From the NCBI GenBank assembly GCA_032622095.1, contig CP136063.1, positions 36,368,106 through 36,432,105 on the forward strand: 64,000 nt of DNA. Direction: 5' to 3'. A program made the translations under genes and the position numbers. The number at the start of each line of letters is the position of its first letter. Positions within the stretch are counted from its first letter, which is position 1. Below are positions 36,766-48,124 of this stretch, in pieces. This stretch comes from Siphonodentalium dalli. Its lineage: Eukaryota; Mollusca; Scaphopoda; Gadilida; Siphonodentaliidae. The notes below the pieces were generated by a model that saw only the letters and a list, made by a program, of their open reading frames with translations, was not told the origin of the DNA and ran no database searches.

Positions 36766-36888
36766 GTCTTGTTGTTTCGGTCTGAGCTGCGGGACTTCGA
36801 TCGGCCTATTTATGTGCCGGTTCCTCCGTCACTTCCGGAATCCCGCACTGCATTTATTTATAGGCTCGATCTGGCCATTATTACAACA
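36766..36888 (-). repeat. 3' LTR-like repeat, proximal part
   Basis: Matches 41222-41344: the TTTCGGTCTGAGCTGCGGG block, the CACTTCCGG block and the end ATTACAACA. After 36888 it diverges from the other copy. Confidence 0.8.
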
Positions 36889-36903
36889 CTATTCCCTCTT
36901 TTT
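36889..36903 (-). other. Polypurine tract of the TatD element
   Basis: On the minus strand AAAAAGAGGGAATAG lies immediately before the 3' repeat start TGTTG. This is where LTR retrotransposons prime plus-strand DNA synthesis. Confidence 0.65.
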
Positions 36904-36929
36904 AAATTAAAAGATCGTTACACTGTACC

Positions 36930-37290
36930 TACTGGCGTACAGCGAGAAATAAAAGACCTACTGGCGTACAGCGAGAAATAAAAGGTCATGTTAGGGCAGT
37001 TTAAATCATTTACCAGTTAAGCCCTAAATTGTGAAATCAGTGCGGTCCCAATTTTAATACCCAACTGACTGGATTTGAAATCAGCCTGGTCCCAATAACC
37101 AAACTGACTAGATTTGAAATCAGCATGAAAGGCTAACCGAACTGACTGGATTTGAAATCAGCATGGTCCCAATAACTGAACTGACTAGATTTGAAATCAG
37201 CGTGAAACTAACCGAACTGACAGGATTTACATTTAACATTTGAAATCAGCATGGTCCCAATAACTGACTGAAAAGATTAAACATTCTCTA
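36930..37290. repeat. Two tandem repeats: 27-bp doublet and ~55-bp minisatellite
   Basis: CTACTGGCGTACAGCGAG occurs twice in a row (about 36931-36990). From about 37030 a unit built on TTTGAAATCAGCATGG and AACTGACTGGATTTG recurs about five times to 37270. It lies in the 3' non-coding part of the TatD element. Confidence 0.8.
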
Positions 37291-37416
37291 TATTTGGAAA
37301 GTAGTGGAAACAGAGGTCGAAAATGAGAATGTTTTCTACTGACCAAATAAAAACCGGAAAAATAATTTGGAATGCCCGATCCGCTAAATTAAGTGTAGTT
37401 TTATTGATGTGGAAAT

Positions 37417-40248
37417 TTACTGGCGGATTGGCTGAATGCCATACATTCGTTGGGCATTCTGTGTAGAGCGCGCTAACACTTCCGCTGGGCTTGTACCCAG
37501 GATCCGTGCTAATGACACGGCCACTTCACCGATGACGGCGGGGGAAGTGAAAGCTCGGCCCACAGACCCGAAATGGGGCGCATCCGACTCCAGAAGAATT
37601 TTGGAAGGATGAATGGCTTTAACTGCTTCCCGCTGGACGTCATTAAATCCAGCACAAATTGTTGTAAACCCGAACGAAGTGTTGGGCTGGTGATAAGACC
37701 AAGAATCCACCATTGGTTTATATCCACAAAAGCAGTGGAAGTGGATAACTTGATCCTCGTGGGTTACGGTACGTACTGCCTCTAAAGCAGTGAAACTCAC
37801 ATCCGAACTCATATGTTGGTCAGAGGGCCCTCTTAGATGCAAAATTATAGGTTTGTTGGTGGGACGGGCCAGATGTAAAATTTGCCGAAAAAGGGCATCC
37901 TGCATCAGGAGATCTCGATCGGAGAGCTTAATGGAGCGACCAAGCCCAAACTCCCCGACGGCAACTACTGCAGGATGATTTATAAGCTCCTTAAACTTAT
38001 CCATCATCGACGGCACAAGTAACTTACGAAACTTTTTGGGGTGACACCCTACCGCAACTTTCCACTGGATTACAGTGCAAAGCTTGAATATCTGGATAAG
38101 TATCCGGATCACAAAATACTTGCACGCCACCGATGACAGTGACGGCAGCAGAAACAGGGACATTAGTCAGACTAATCGCCTCCGAAGCAGTGGTTTGGGG
38201 TTTTAATTTATGACTCGAGCACATTCGGTCTAAATGAAAATGAGAGTCAATCCCGGTTAGTTTTGGTTTGGGGATGCCGGGTTGACGTGCAAGAGCCATT
38301 TTCATGGAGGTTAACACTGCCTTGTAAGTGGGTCGGGGTAGGACGAGTGGCGACTGGATGAGTGGTGGTATTGGAAGGGAGGACACCGTGGAAGAGACGG
38401 CGGTGGATGATGGGGTAGACACAGGGCCCCGAGTAGAGGTGACTCGCCCTGCGGGGGAGGGTGATTTGTGCACAGTGCCCGGAGGGTGGTTGTAAGACAC
38501 TGCGGAGAAGGATGACGTAGGCACAGTGCCCCGAGAGGAGGTGACAGGCACTGCGGTGAAGGATGAGGTAGAAAGTTTGAGTTTCTTAGGCTCCGGCGGA
38601 GCAACGGGAACTGAATGGTACAGTTTCCGCTCGGAAAACTTCTGCTCTCGTGCGATACATATAGTCTTATATCGCGCCCTTCGCCTCTCTTTCCGGCTGG
38701 GCCGTGGTGTGGGACCTTCTACCGGTGTAACCCCTGAAATGGAAGAGGATTTGACAGACATGGCCTGAGTGATTAAAACTTGGTGCTCTGTGAGGTAGAA
38801 GTCATTAATCATACAGGCTGCCGACAATGCATCAGGGGCATTTTCAGGTTTTGTTAACCCCGACGCTTTATTTCGAGCCTCATTTAATGCCAATTCCCCA
38901 ATTCGACCCTTTTGGATGCATTCCCGCATCATATCAATTAACCAAAGATGTGAATTTGACTGTTGAAATAAGTTAATATCTTTGGCTGGCAGTCTATTGA
39001 GTATAGCCGCTAAAACACGCCAATGAGTGAGACATGCATTGGACGTAATGTAGGGCGATATGCTGTACAGGCTTTTCGGAGGGGCAACCCCCAGGTCAGT
39101 GCCAAACATGGAAATATTCCGAAGTGCTATTGTCCCCAGAATACAAGACACTGGAATTGCCTGGTAGTCCCACTGATCATTTAGTAATTTCCGCAACTGG
39201 GTAAGCAGTTCCTGCTCACCCAGCTCCCGAGCAGTTGGAATTAGAATCCGAGCAAAGTTAATTAAGTCTTCTCGGACTTGTACTCGGAAAACGGTAGGGA
39301 TAGACACAGGGTATGTGTCAAACTGCCACCAACAAGGTTTTACATGTTGGCTGTAAAAATGGTGTCTTTGCTGACCCTTAACAGGCCGCTCACAATCCCT
39401 GAACACACACCGATCTTGAGGTTGCGGGGGACTTTGACCATCTATGTCTGACATTGAGTTATTAATTGAGGCTGGTGAGATTGGCGACACTGAGTACCTA
39501 ACTTTCTGCACGTTAATATTTGGGGGGCCAACTGGATTACTCTTAGTGTCATTAGTGAAATTAGATCTGACCATTGTTTTTCAACAATGCGAGTGGGAGG
39601 ATTAAAAGCCTCATCAATTAATAGGCCTAAGGGATGACTATTTACTGGGATATTATCCAAGTTTAAGTTGGGATCCACCTGCATATCTATCCCTTGGGTG
39701 CAACTGGTTTCCCCAAGAGGACTATCAGGTAGATCCTTAGTCAAACTTGGTTGACTATCTGACAAATCAACTACATCTACCAGCATGCTCTCAACCGATG
39801 GAGTCCGTACTGGCTCCACAACTGAAACATCCGGCAAAGGAGTAGCAATATTGTCCAAGAAACTCAGATAGAAGAGATCAATGATCTCAGAATTATCAAC
39901 CGCTTTGTCCGAAATGGCAGTAGGAACGGTTAAACCAAGCAGCTCTTCTATTGAGTGCTGAATATCAGTAACTGACATTTGATTATGGTCTGACTCATCA
40001 TTATCAGGCAATAAATTCATACCTGACAGGTTTGGTGTATCGTCCACGCATCCCGCTGCAGACGAACTGTCTGTAAATATTGGCGGTCCTATTGGTAGAC
40101 CAACGGGAGGTGTGGAGGTGTCCTCATGTGACGTTTCAAGCTTCTCAGCTGCAGACGAACTGTCTGATGGTTGGACTGGCAGTCCTGGATTGACTGAATC
40201 TCTGGAGGCGTCATCCTCTGATGCCACCATGATATCAATATCACTCAT
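37417..40248 (-). CDS. TatD-type metal-dependent DNase fused to a long N-terminal region (two frame breaks)
   Basis: From ATG 40248: an acidic, Ser/Pro/Asp-rich region (~225 codons), then in a second frame a cysteine/histidine cluster (CVFRDCERPVKGQQRHHF...H..C, about 39325-39410), a helical region of ~200 residues, and a basic then Pro/Ser/Thr-rich linker. A TatD domain at the end starts GIDSHFHLDRM (about 38220-38250). Metal ligands expected in TatD enzymes are visible: HFH, VAVGEFG (Glu), ILHLR (His), VIHFHCFCG (His) and LLESDAPHF (Asp). The VHFHCF pattern and the long N-terminal extension recall TATDN2. One-base frame breaks lie in the A run near 39575 and near 38070. TatD enzymes are 3'-5' DNA exonucleases; a role in the element's life cycle is inference. 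Confidence 0.8.
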
Positions 40249-41077
40249 ACTTCACTCTTACTGAAAGATAAGAAAAGTATTATGAGCGGACCGCATCTCA
40301 GATATTACTATCAATCAACACACCTAACTGTTTCTGCATTCACCATGGAACAATTTTGATATATTATAACAAAACACACGACTACATTTTCCACCCCATT
40401 TTATTTTAAAAATTGAGCGATTAATTTTATCGAAAATAATTCAAGTGTGCTTTCTCCCATGTCATGGAAGCGATATAAACCTTTACATAATTATCCATGG
40501 CGGAATTATTTGATCATTATAATCATTATATAATCATATTGACATTATAACATTTGTAATATAGTTGAATAGCTATATTGAAGAACAAGAATGATACACA
40601 TTTGAACAAGTATACAGAATTAGTAATTTTATAAACATCTATATCTTTAAAAATAAACAATTGCATTATACATTAGATCAAGTTAATAACATTCATTTAT
40701 ATATTTATTTATACTACATTATCAAATTTATATTATGCATTTATAAATTGAAAAATAGCCATTATTTTAAATAATTAACTTTATAATATTATATACCCAA
40801 AACAGGGATATATAAACACCTGTACAAGATGATTAATTGAACGAGCTCCCTCTAAATAGAAGCTTATGTTAAGTCAACTCGTCCTTTGTTAAGAACAACC
40901 GTACATATGTGCTATGTCAAACCCTGAAATTAATTAAACACTCACATATAGTTCTGCAAATACCCCGGAGGGGGTCGACTTCCCCTCCACGCCACTTCCA
41001 GAGACAATTTCAAGCAGCTCCCCGAAGTTTTTATATTCCCGCAAAATATCGTCAATTATTAACGACAAACGTCAGTA
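40249..41077 (-). other. 5' leader of the TatD element
   Basis: AT-rich stretch between the 5' LTR-like repeat and the coding start. It shows no TGG-type primer-binding site next to the repeat and no open frame with a recognisable motif. Confidence 0.5.
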
Positions 41078-41344
41078 TTGTAAAAATTAGGCGCTACATA
41101 TTAATAGCTTACAATATAATATAATATAAATATAATACTCACAAATCATACATGTAGAATAAACGTCGATGGCAATGGATCATCAATAATCAGCATTGAA
41201 ATTAACAGGTGTTGTTATATAGTCTTGTTGTTTCGGTCTGAGCTGCGGGACTTCGATCGGCCTATTTATGTGCCGGTTCCTCCGTCACTTCCGGAATCCC
41301 GCACTGCATTTATTTATAGGCTCGACCTGGCCATTATTACAACA
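41078..41344 (-). repeat. 5' LTR-like repeat with TATA box
   Basis: The undisturbed copy, 267 bp. On the minus strand TATAAATA (complement of 41311-41318) lies about 27-34 nt into the repeat, and an ETS-type CCGGAAGTG (complement of 41286-41294) just after. This fits a promoter driving the downstream coding unit. Confidence 0.75.
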
Positions 41345-41350
41345 ATATTA

Positions 41351-42999
41351 CCAGATTACCTGTATATACTTTTGAAGTAATTAGACCACTTACATTGCTA
41401 TAAATGGACCAGAATTCTATCCGAAATTTTGTCACATCGATCAAGAAAATCGGTTAAAGTCTATTTTATCATACAATTTACCATTAAACCAGATTAAACT
41501 GCAGGATTTTTACAGCAACTGGTGCCTCTATTTTTGAAGAGACGTGTGCCGTTGGCATAATCAATGTACACGTATCTCACCTGTATCATGTCTATTATTC
41601 AACAAATGTCACTTGTTTTAAGCAATTTTCTATTTCCATCGGACCTCAATAGAGTCGCTTGATAAATGAATTGGAAATTGAAAAGATCGCTCAAAAGAAG
41701 TCCGCCGAAGACTGTTGAAGTCCAACATTGACAAGCGGCTTAAAAACATAAATATTTTGCTGGATTTCAAATATCCAGTCGTCGACATACTCACTCTGCT
41801 TTAGTTTAGCCGCAGTTGTGTCAGAGGGTTACTATGGGTCCATTTAAGTATTAATATCCTATTACCTGTATAGGTCTTCAATAGCATTTATTCATCTTTC
41901 ATAAGAATAACAGATCTCTATTAACATCATCATCACCATCAGCACATACAATCGAACATCATCCACAGACTGGCATAGTCTGCTATTAATACATCTAACA
42001 CACAGAGTGTTATAATACACCAGTATAGGCATAGAATAGGCCCTGCAACCAAATGCAAATATATTACCGTTTGCATATATGATAAGCACGCATATGTGCA
42101 TACACAAATATATGTTAAAGGCACGTGCGGCCTTAATTGTCGAAAATATTCATATTTGTTCCAAACACCGTAAACAGAAAAACAGTAAAACGCATACAGT
42201 TCCGTTCATATATACCATGACCATCGCGTAAACAGCATGTTATCATAATGACCTACTATATTTTACCTAAGCAAGAGCCTGATTGTGTTACATAAGACAG
42301 CACAATGCTACTGGCTAATCACACACAAATGGCATAAACGCTCTTTATTAGTTCCATATCAGGTATTCACCAACAAAGAACGCTCTTTATGTTTACCATC
42401 ATAATATAAACAAACACCAGAAAAGTAACTTTTTACGCTTTTGTTTACATAACAATGGTCAAACATATGACCATAACATACTGTTTATGCGATATTTCTG
42501 ATTTATATACGGACAAAGTCTATCTACATTTTGATGTTCTTTCTGTTTGTGGCGGTTTTTGACGGGTGGAGATATTTTCACAGGATACCCACCGCCAAGG
42601 CCAACCGTCTCTTTAAAGGAACTTGAGGAGTTCCTGAAAATAAAAGAGATGCCAGATATCCAATCTATCCATTTGAGATATCTACAAACTGGCATCTCAG
42701 GTTATCGGGAGATAACCCCACAAAAGTAAACACATTAAAATATAATTAAAATAGGAAATATACTCCTAACTATTGGGCTGTATATACTTTATGTCAAAAT
42801 GGACACTCTCTATGCTGAACTACTTGAAGACAAAAGTATTAATAAAAACATAATTATAACGATAAAATATAGAAACTGTGAACATACCAGTTCAATGGGA
42901 CATAGGCCACTATGTCAGCATAATCTGCGTTCAACCATAATCAAAACTTGGCGACATCTTTACGACAAAATAAACTCAAACTTGAAGACAATAACTTTC
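41351..42999. other. No gene recognised
   Basis: AT-rich spacer. A 60-codon frame at 42547-42729 and a 67-codon frame at 42799-43002 have no recognisable motif. A GATGCCAGATATC/GATATCTACAAACTGGCATC inverted repeat lies at about 42648-42696. Nothing else is supported. Confidence 0.4.
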
Positions 43000-43307
43000 T
43001 GACAAGACAGGTAAAACAATCGAAACCCCGCGAAACTGTTTTAACCTTTGACAACTTAACGCGCGGCTGTGTCTCATCCAATCAGCATTGAGCTTACCTG
43101 TGGTATTTAAAATAGCGATACTAGAGCGTTGAGCATTGGACTAAAGTTACAGAGTAATAGTTACAGGGACGGATCGAAAACAGCAAAGTTGAGAGGGTAA
43201 ACGGGATGTCGTAAATACCGGTGATATGGATGAATATGTTAGCTGCTAGTTGTCAGTATTAACTTGTATTAGTTGTATATAAACTAGGGCTAAATTACAC
43301 CGTCACA
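43000..43307 (-). repeat. Probable 3' LTR of the gypsy element
   Basis: On the minus strand the polypurine tract ACAGGAGGGATAG (complement of 43308-43320) is followed by TGTGACGGTGTAA, a standard LTR start. A plausible end, TCTTGTCA, occurs at 43000. The end is uncertain because no second LTR is available for comparison. Confidence 0.55.
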
Positions 43308-43320
43308 CTATCCCTCCTGT

Positions 43321-44420
43321 TGGCGAATGATCTCCGCATCATTCAACTCGAAGCTACAAAATATCAATAAACTCTCACATTCTGAATAATAATAGTAGAG
43401 CACCATCTAAACCACGATGTAATAAATTCAGAGTTCAAAAACTGAATTCAGAACTAATCTCGAAACATTAGCTGAAAGAGAAATGATATGAACACTACAT
43501 GTATATATCACCAGAGTATATAACTATAAACAAAATTTTCTTGGAGAACTGGAACCTCAAATAGTTAGACCACTGGATTGTCAGTCGAAAATTTGTCGTA
43601 TATCTCTGCAATAATGAGATTATATGTAACACTATCGTAACCGAAATACACTGAACATAGAATACTGTAAGTAATCCATGAACTAATCAAATCAAACTTA
43701 ATGTCACCACTATTGATCCCTGCTAATAACTGAAACTATGCCATGAATAATTCAAGTCAGCTGGTAAATAATCAGCTGAAAAGTCGTAATCTGCTTCACT
43801 ATTTGAAGTAGACAAAATTCACACTGGTCCATCTGAAATTTCAATGAGTAAACATAAACACAAATGTTAAAAACATAATCATAAGTTGAAAGGAACATAA
43901 TATCACCTCACATAGCATATAAGAACAAAAAAGAATTCCTTGAAAACTGGTACCTCAAATGAGTCATAGCTCTACACTGGATCGTCAGCTGGAAAACTAG
44001 TTATACCTCTGATCGTACGAAGATGATACATGATACCTAACAGTACACAATACATATTAAAAGATAATCAATGGACACAACAATATCTGACATATGACAC
44101 AACATATGTTCAAGGTACATCACAGATTGAATGCTCACATTACACGTGAGAGATATCCTAACAAGGCAGTGGATGCCATGTTACAGAGAAAAGCACTGTA
44201 AAGATAGATAGTCACAGACACAACTGTAACTATCTGGAAATAGTAATGTTCTGAAAATTGACTGGAATAAACACATGAGTAGACTGAATAGGGATACATC
44301 TTGCACAGATGGACTGATATCACCTGAAAACAAGGGTTCACTTAAGTATTGACTCAAATATTGACTGTAGCACATCAGGAGAAACTCTGGAAAATAACTG
44401 ATTGTCCGTAAGTTTCTTAA
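43321..44420 (-). other. 3' non-coding region of the gypsy element
   Basis: AT-rich sequence between the last stop codon and the polypurine tract. It contains diverged repeats around AACTGG(A/T)ACCTCAAAT and a GTCAG(T/C)(C/T)G block (near 43548 and 43946). Confidence 0.5.
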
Positions 44421-45450
44421 TTAACTTATAGGTTGCAACCTATTGACAACAAAGTCTCCTTTCAGCATCCACGATGGCTTACTCCTTTCTCTTGTCGATC
44501 TCCTAGGCACTGGACTTGGCACACTGGTATCTGTATGGGAAGAAATTTCCTCATTACCAGATCTACTAATTACTACATCTGAACTAACACCTGAGGCTAC
44601 AACATCATCTGAAACAAAAGCTACAATTCTATCACCATCTCTGCTAACTCGTTCTCCATCATCTGCAACAGCTGCAGAAGGAACAATATCACTAATCTCC
44701 TCACTAATCTCAGCCTCTACATGTACATCTGTGGACCTAAGTTCTGTCTGAACGAACGGCTCATGTGTATCTGAAATAAATTCTATCACATTATCTTCAC
44801 TAGGCTCCCTATTTGGAGTGCGGTCGTCACCACTGGAAGAAATACCAGGATCCATCCTCGAACGCCGATCGTCATCAGGACGAGGTGGACCTCCATTATC
44901 CGCATTACCTGAAACAAATGAAACACTTGGAACAATATGCGGTATAAACATAATCACTGACTCCTCATCACTATCACTAACACGATCATTAAGTCTGTTC
45001 TCTTTATGAGATTTGTCAACAGTGCCTGGAATAAAATCTTTCCTCACAGTTCTTGGTTTAGGGACAGGTCTGACAGGATCTTGTGCAGCTGGAACATCAA
45101 CACCTTTAAATGAATCGGGTTTAACTGTTGGATCATCAACTGGAAGATCAAAAGGAATTGAACCAATAGGTAATAAGTGATTCCTATGTAAAGTTCTGGT
45201 TCTACCTGAATCATCCTGTAACACAAAAACTGGAATATCACTATTCGGTTGCTCTTTCACAACATACACCTCCGGATCAAATTTATCCGCCAATTTATGC
45301 CTGCCATCAAAAGCTAAAGTTTTGACAAGTACACGGTCGCCTACATGTATAGTAGCGCCTCTCACTTTCTTGTCATAATTCCTCTTATGACCTTCTTGAG
45401 ACTTAGACATACCACTGGAAGCTAACCTGTAAGATTCTCTAAGTCTGTGC
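44421..45450 (-). pseudogene. Gypsy integrase C-terminal domain and acidic tail
   Basis: Reads HKRNYDKKVRG and GDRVLVKTLAF (the integrase C-terminal SH3-like region), then LHRNHLLPIG. A ~230-residue Ser/Asp/Glu-rich tail ends in RRSTRERSKPSWM. The frame is open from the MITE border at 45450 to the stop. The first 13 codons before the internal ATG belong to the polyprotein, so translation would not start here. Confidence 0.85.
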
Positions 45451-45978
45451 TTAAAGATGGATTATCTCTTTAAATAACAAATTTTAAATAGTTGCGTGGG
45501 TATAATATAATAGATATGAACTGAAGACCTATGCCTGGAAAAGCTTCTATCAATTAATATTGATTTTATTTCGAATATTAAATCGGGCCCATTTATGTTA
45601 CTATTTTTAGAACCGACCATTTGGATGAGACCGTATTGCGATATAGAGCACTGGGCTGTTCCTACGGCTACGCAACGCATGTCAAATGTCACATATTGGT
45701 TGTTTGTATTGTTTTGTTCCACAGATATAAGCGATAATGAGTATAATTAACGTTTATTTGTGACAAAATTGCACAATATAATTTCTGGTCTCTGTTAACA
45801 GTAACCACTATTGTTCGTTAGCTGAACAAACACACATTTTTAGACCAGAAAATATTCGAAATAAAATTAATATTAATCGATAGAAGCATTTCCGGACAGG
45901 AGTCTTCGATTCAAATCTAATATTTTACACCCCGGTAACTATATAATACATGTTTACAAAGAGATAATCCACCTTTAA
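45451..45978 (+). mobile_element. 528-bp TTAA MITE, copy 3 (in gypsy integrase)
   Basis: TTAA at 45451-45454 and 45975-45978. Termini TTAAAGATGGATTATCTC and GATAATCCACCTTTAA. Removing it with one TTAA leaves the pol frame continuous across the site. An 86-codon frame inside is shared with copy 4, but only because the copies are nearly identical. Confidence 0.9.
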
Positions 45979-47596
45979 GGTCAGTAACATAATCACAATA
46001 TGAACGATCATCAGAATCAGATTTATGCAAACATGACATCAATTGGTAACCTTGGTTCTCTGCCAAACATTAACAAATATGGTGCATAACCTGTAGTTTC
46101 GTGACGTGTGCAATTATATGCATGAACAAGTGGACCAATAAAGGATTTCCAATCTTTCTTTTGGTCAGGATGAAGAGTACCTAACATTCCTATGAGTGTA
46201 CGATTAAATCGTTCTGTAATGCCATTATCCATGGGGTGGTAAGGCGTAGTCCTAGACTTCTTTATACCACACAGCTGACAGAGTTCTGAAATAACTTGTG
46301 ACTCAAAATTTGCACCTTGACCACTATGTATACGCTGTGGGTAGCCATAATGAATACAGAAATTATTGAATATGATATCGGCTGTAGTCTTGGCTGTCTG
46401 ATTCTTGGTAGGAAAAGCTTGAGCATACTTAGTAAAGTGATCTGTAATAACAAGAACATTTTCATAACCACCTTTACAAGATTCTAAACACAAAAAATCA
46501 ATACAAACTAACCCAAGTGGCTGTGCAGTAGAAACTGAAACTAAAGGAGCTCTAAAATGTGCAGAAGTCTTTCTCCTTATTGGCTTATACATCTATGGCA
46601 ATTCTTGATCCAGTTATCTACTATACTGTCAATGCTGGGGAAATAAAATCTTTCTTTCACCAGAGAAATAGTCCTATCCCGTCCGGGATGTCCAATGTCA
46701 TTATGCAATGACTTCAATACAATTATAACATAAGAAGAAGGTAATACAAGTTGAGATGTTGAACTACCATTAAAAGTTGACTCTCTATATAAAACACCTC
46801 TCTGCAACTTCAACTTCGAAAAATGCCTGAAAAAAGGAGAATGATATTTTGAAGGAGGCAAAGACCTTCTATTCGGACATTTCTTTTGCCTAACTGCTGT
46901 CATCCAAAATGATAAAACATTATCTCGCTCCTGTGCTCTCCTCCAATCCTTGTAATTCATTTCATCGAGATCGTAACCTAATTCATCAACTGGTTTTAAC
47001 ACATCAGAGTCTACACATAACTCTCAACAAAAGGCTGCTGAACCTGTAAAGAGTTACAGATAGTCTTTACAGATTCAACTGGAAAAAAATCATGATTAAG
47101 AGCTGAAGAAGGCTCATCCAACCTAGATATAACATCTGCATCTGTATTGGTCTTACCAGGCTTATAGAGAATATCGAATTTAAAAGCACCAAGGGCTGAC
47201 AACCATCTTTGACCTGTAGCATCTAATTTAGCTGAAATAAGTACATAAGTTAAAGGGTTATTGTCTGTATACACAACAAAATAATTTCCATATAAGTAAT
47301 CATAGAACTTCTCTGTAACTGACCATTTCAAAGCTAAAAATTCTAATTTGTGGGCGGGATAATTCTTCTCTGCGGCAGTAGTACCTCGGCTGCCATATGC
47401 TATCACCCGCATCACACCATCGTCTTCCTGGAGAAGGACAGAACCTAAACCATGCCGGGACGCATCAATATGAATTTCAAATGGTCTGCTATAGTCTGGG
47501 TAGCCTAAAATGGGGGGATTTGAAAGACGATCTTTCAAATAATCAAATGCAGACGGCTGCTCACTTTCCCATTTCCATTTACCTGTAAAAGATGAT
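45979..47596 (-). pseudogene. Gypsy RNase H and integrase core
   Basis: RNase H region with FEIHIDASRHGLGSVLLQ, VYTDNNPLTYV and YKPGKTNTDADVISR (47538-47100). A stop near 47009 is followed by the integrase H2C2 domain (HNDIGHPGRDRT, then CHRC). The core has VCIDFL (first Asp) and NGITERFNRTL (Glu). At the second catalytic position it reads HSGQGANFES, where the family has Asp, so strand transfer would be lost. A frame break near 46577-46592 separates the zinc domain from the core, and another follows MFA near 46023. Confidence 0.88.
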
Positions 47597-48124
47597 TTAA
47601 AGATGGATTATCTCTTTAAATAACATATTTTAAATAGTTGCGTAGGTATAAAATAATAGATATGAACTGAAGACCTATGTCCGGAAAAGCTTCTATCAAT
47701 TAATATTGATTTTATTTCGAATATTAAATCGGGCCCATTTATGTTACTATTTTTAGAACCGACCATTCGGATGAGACCGTATTGCGATATAGAGCACTGT
47801 GCTGTTCCTACGGCTACGCAACGAATGTCAAATGTCACAGATTGGTTGTTTGTATTGTTTTGTTCCACAGATATAAGCGATAATGAGTATAATTAACGTT
47901 TATTTGTTACAAAATTGCACAATATAATTTCTGGTCTCTGTTAACAGTAACCACTATTGTTCTTTAGCTGAACAAACACACCCTTTTAGACCAGAAAATA
48001 TTCGAAATAAAATTAATATTAATCGATAGAAGCATTTCCGGACAGGAGACTTCGATTCAAATCTCATATTTTATACCCCGGTAACTATATAATACATGTT
48101 TACAAAGAGATAATCCACCTTTAA
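47597..48124 (+). mobile_element. 528-bp TTAA MITE, copy 4 (in gypsy pol)
   Basis: TTAA at 47597-47600 and 48121-48124, 528 bp, same orientation as copy 3 and only a few visible differences from it. It sits between RT and RNase H; precise removal with one TTAA leaves the frame open. Confidence 0.9.

Larger units (their letters stand above)
31311..41344 (-). mobile_element. LTR-flanked element carrying a TatD nuclease gene
   Basis: Two direct repeats of 274 and 267 bp (31311-31469 plus 36774-36888, and 41078-41344) bound the unit. Both outer borders abut ATATTA (31305-31310 and 41345-41350), a 6-bp target-duplication candidate. Read on the minus strand, the repeat starts TGTTGTAATAATGG and ends TTTTTACAA. 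A polypurine tract, AAAAAGAGGGAATAG (complement of 36889-36903), directly precedes the 3' repeat. The body holds one long coding unit (37417-40248). No RT, RNase H, integrase or retropepsin motif was found, and no TGG-type primer-binding site. The 3' repeat is split by a later foldback insertion; without it the element is about 4.7 kb. Confidence 0.7.

Noticed and set aside
45462-45722. 86-codon frame present in two MITE copies (also at 47608-47868)
   Set aside because: The conservation only reflects near-identity of the MITE copies. No motif, and the 528-bp element is otherwise non-coding.
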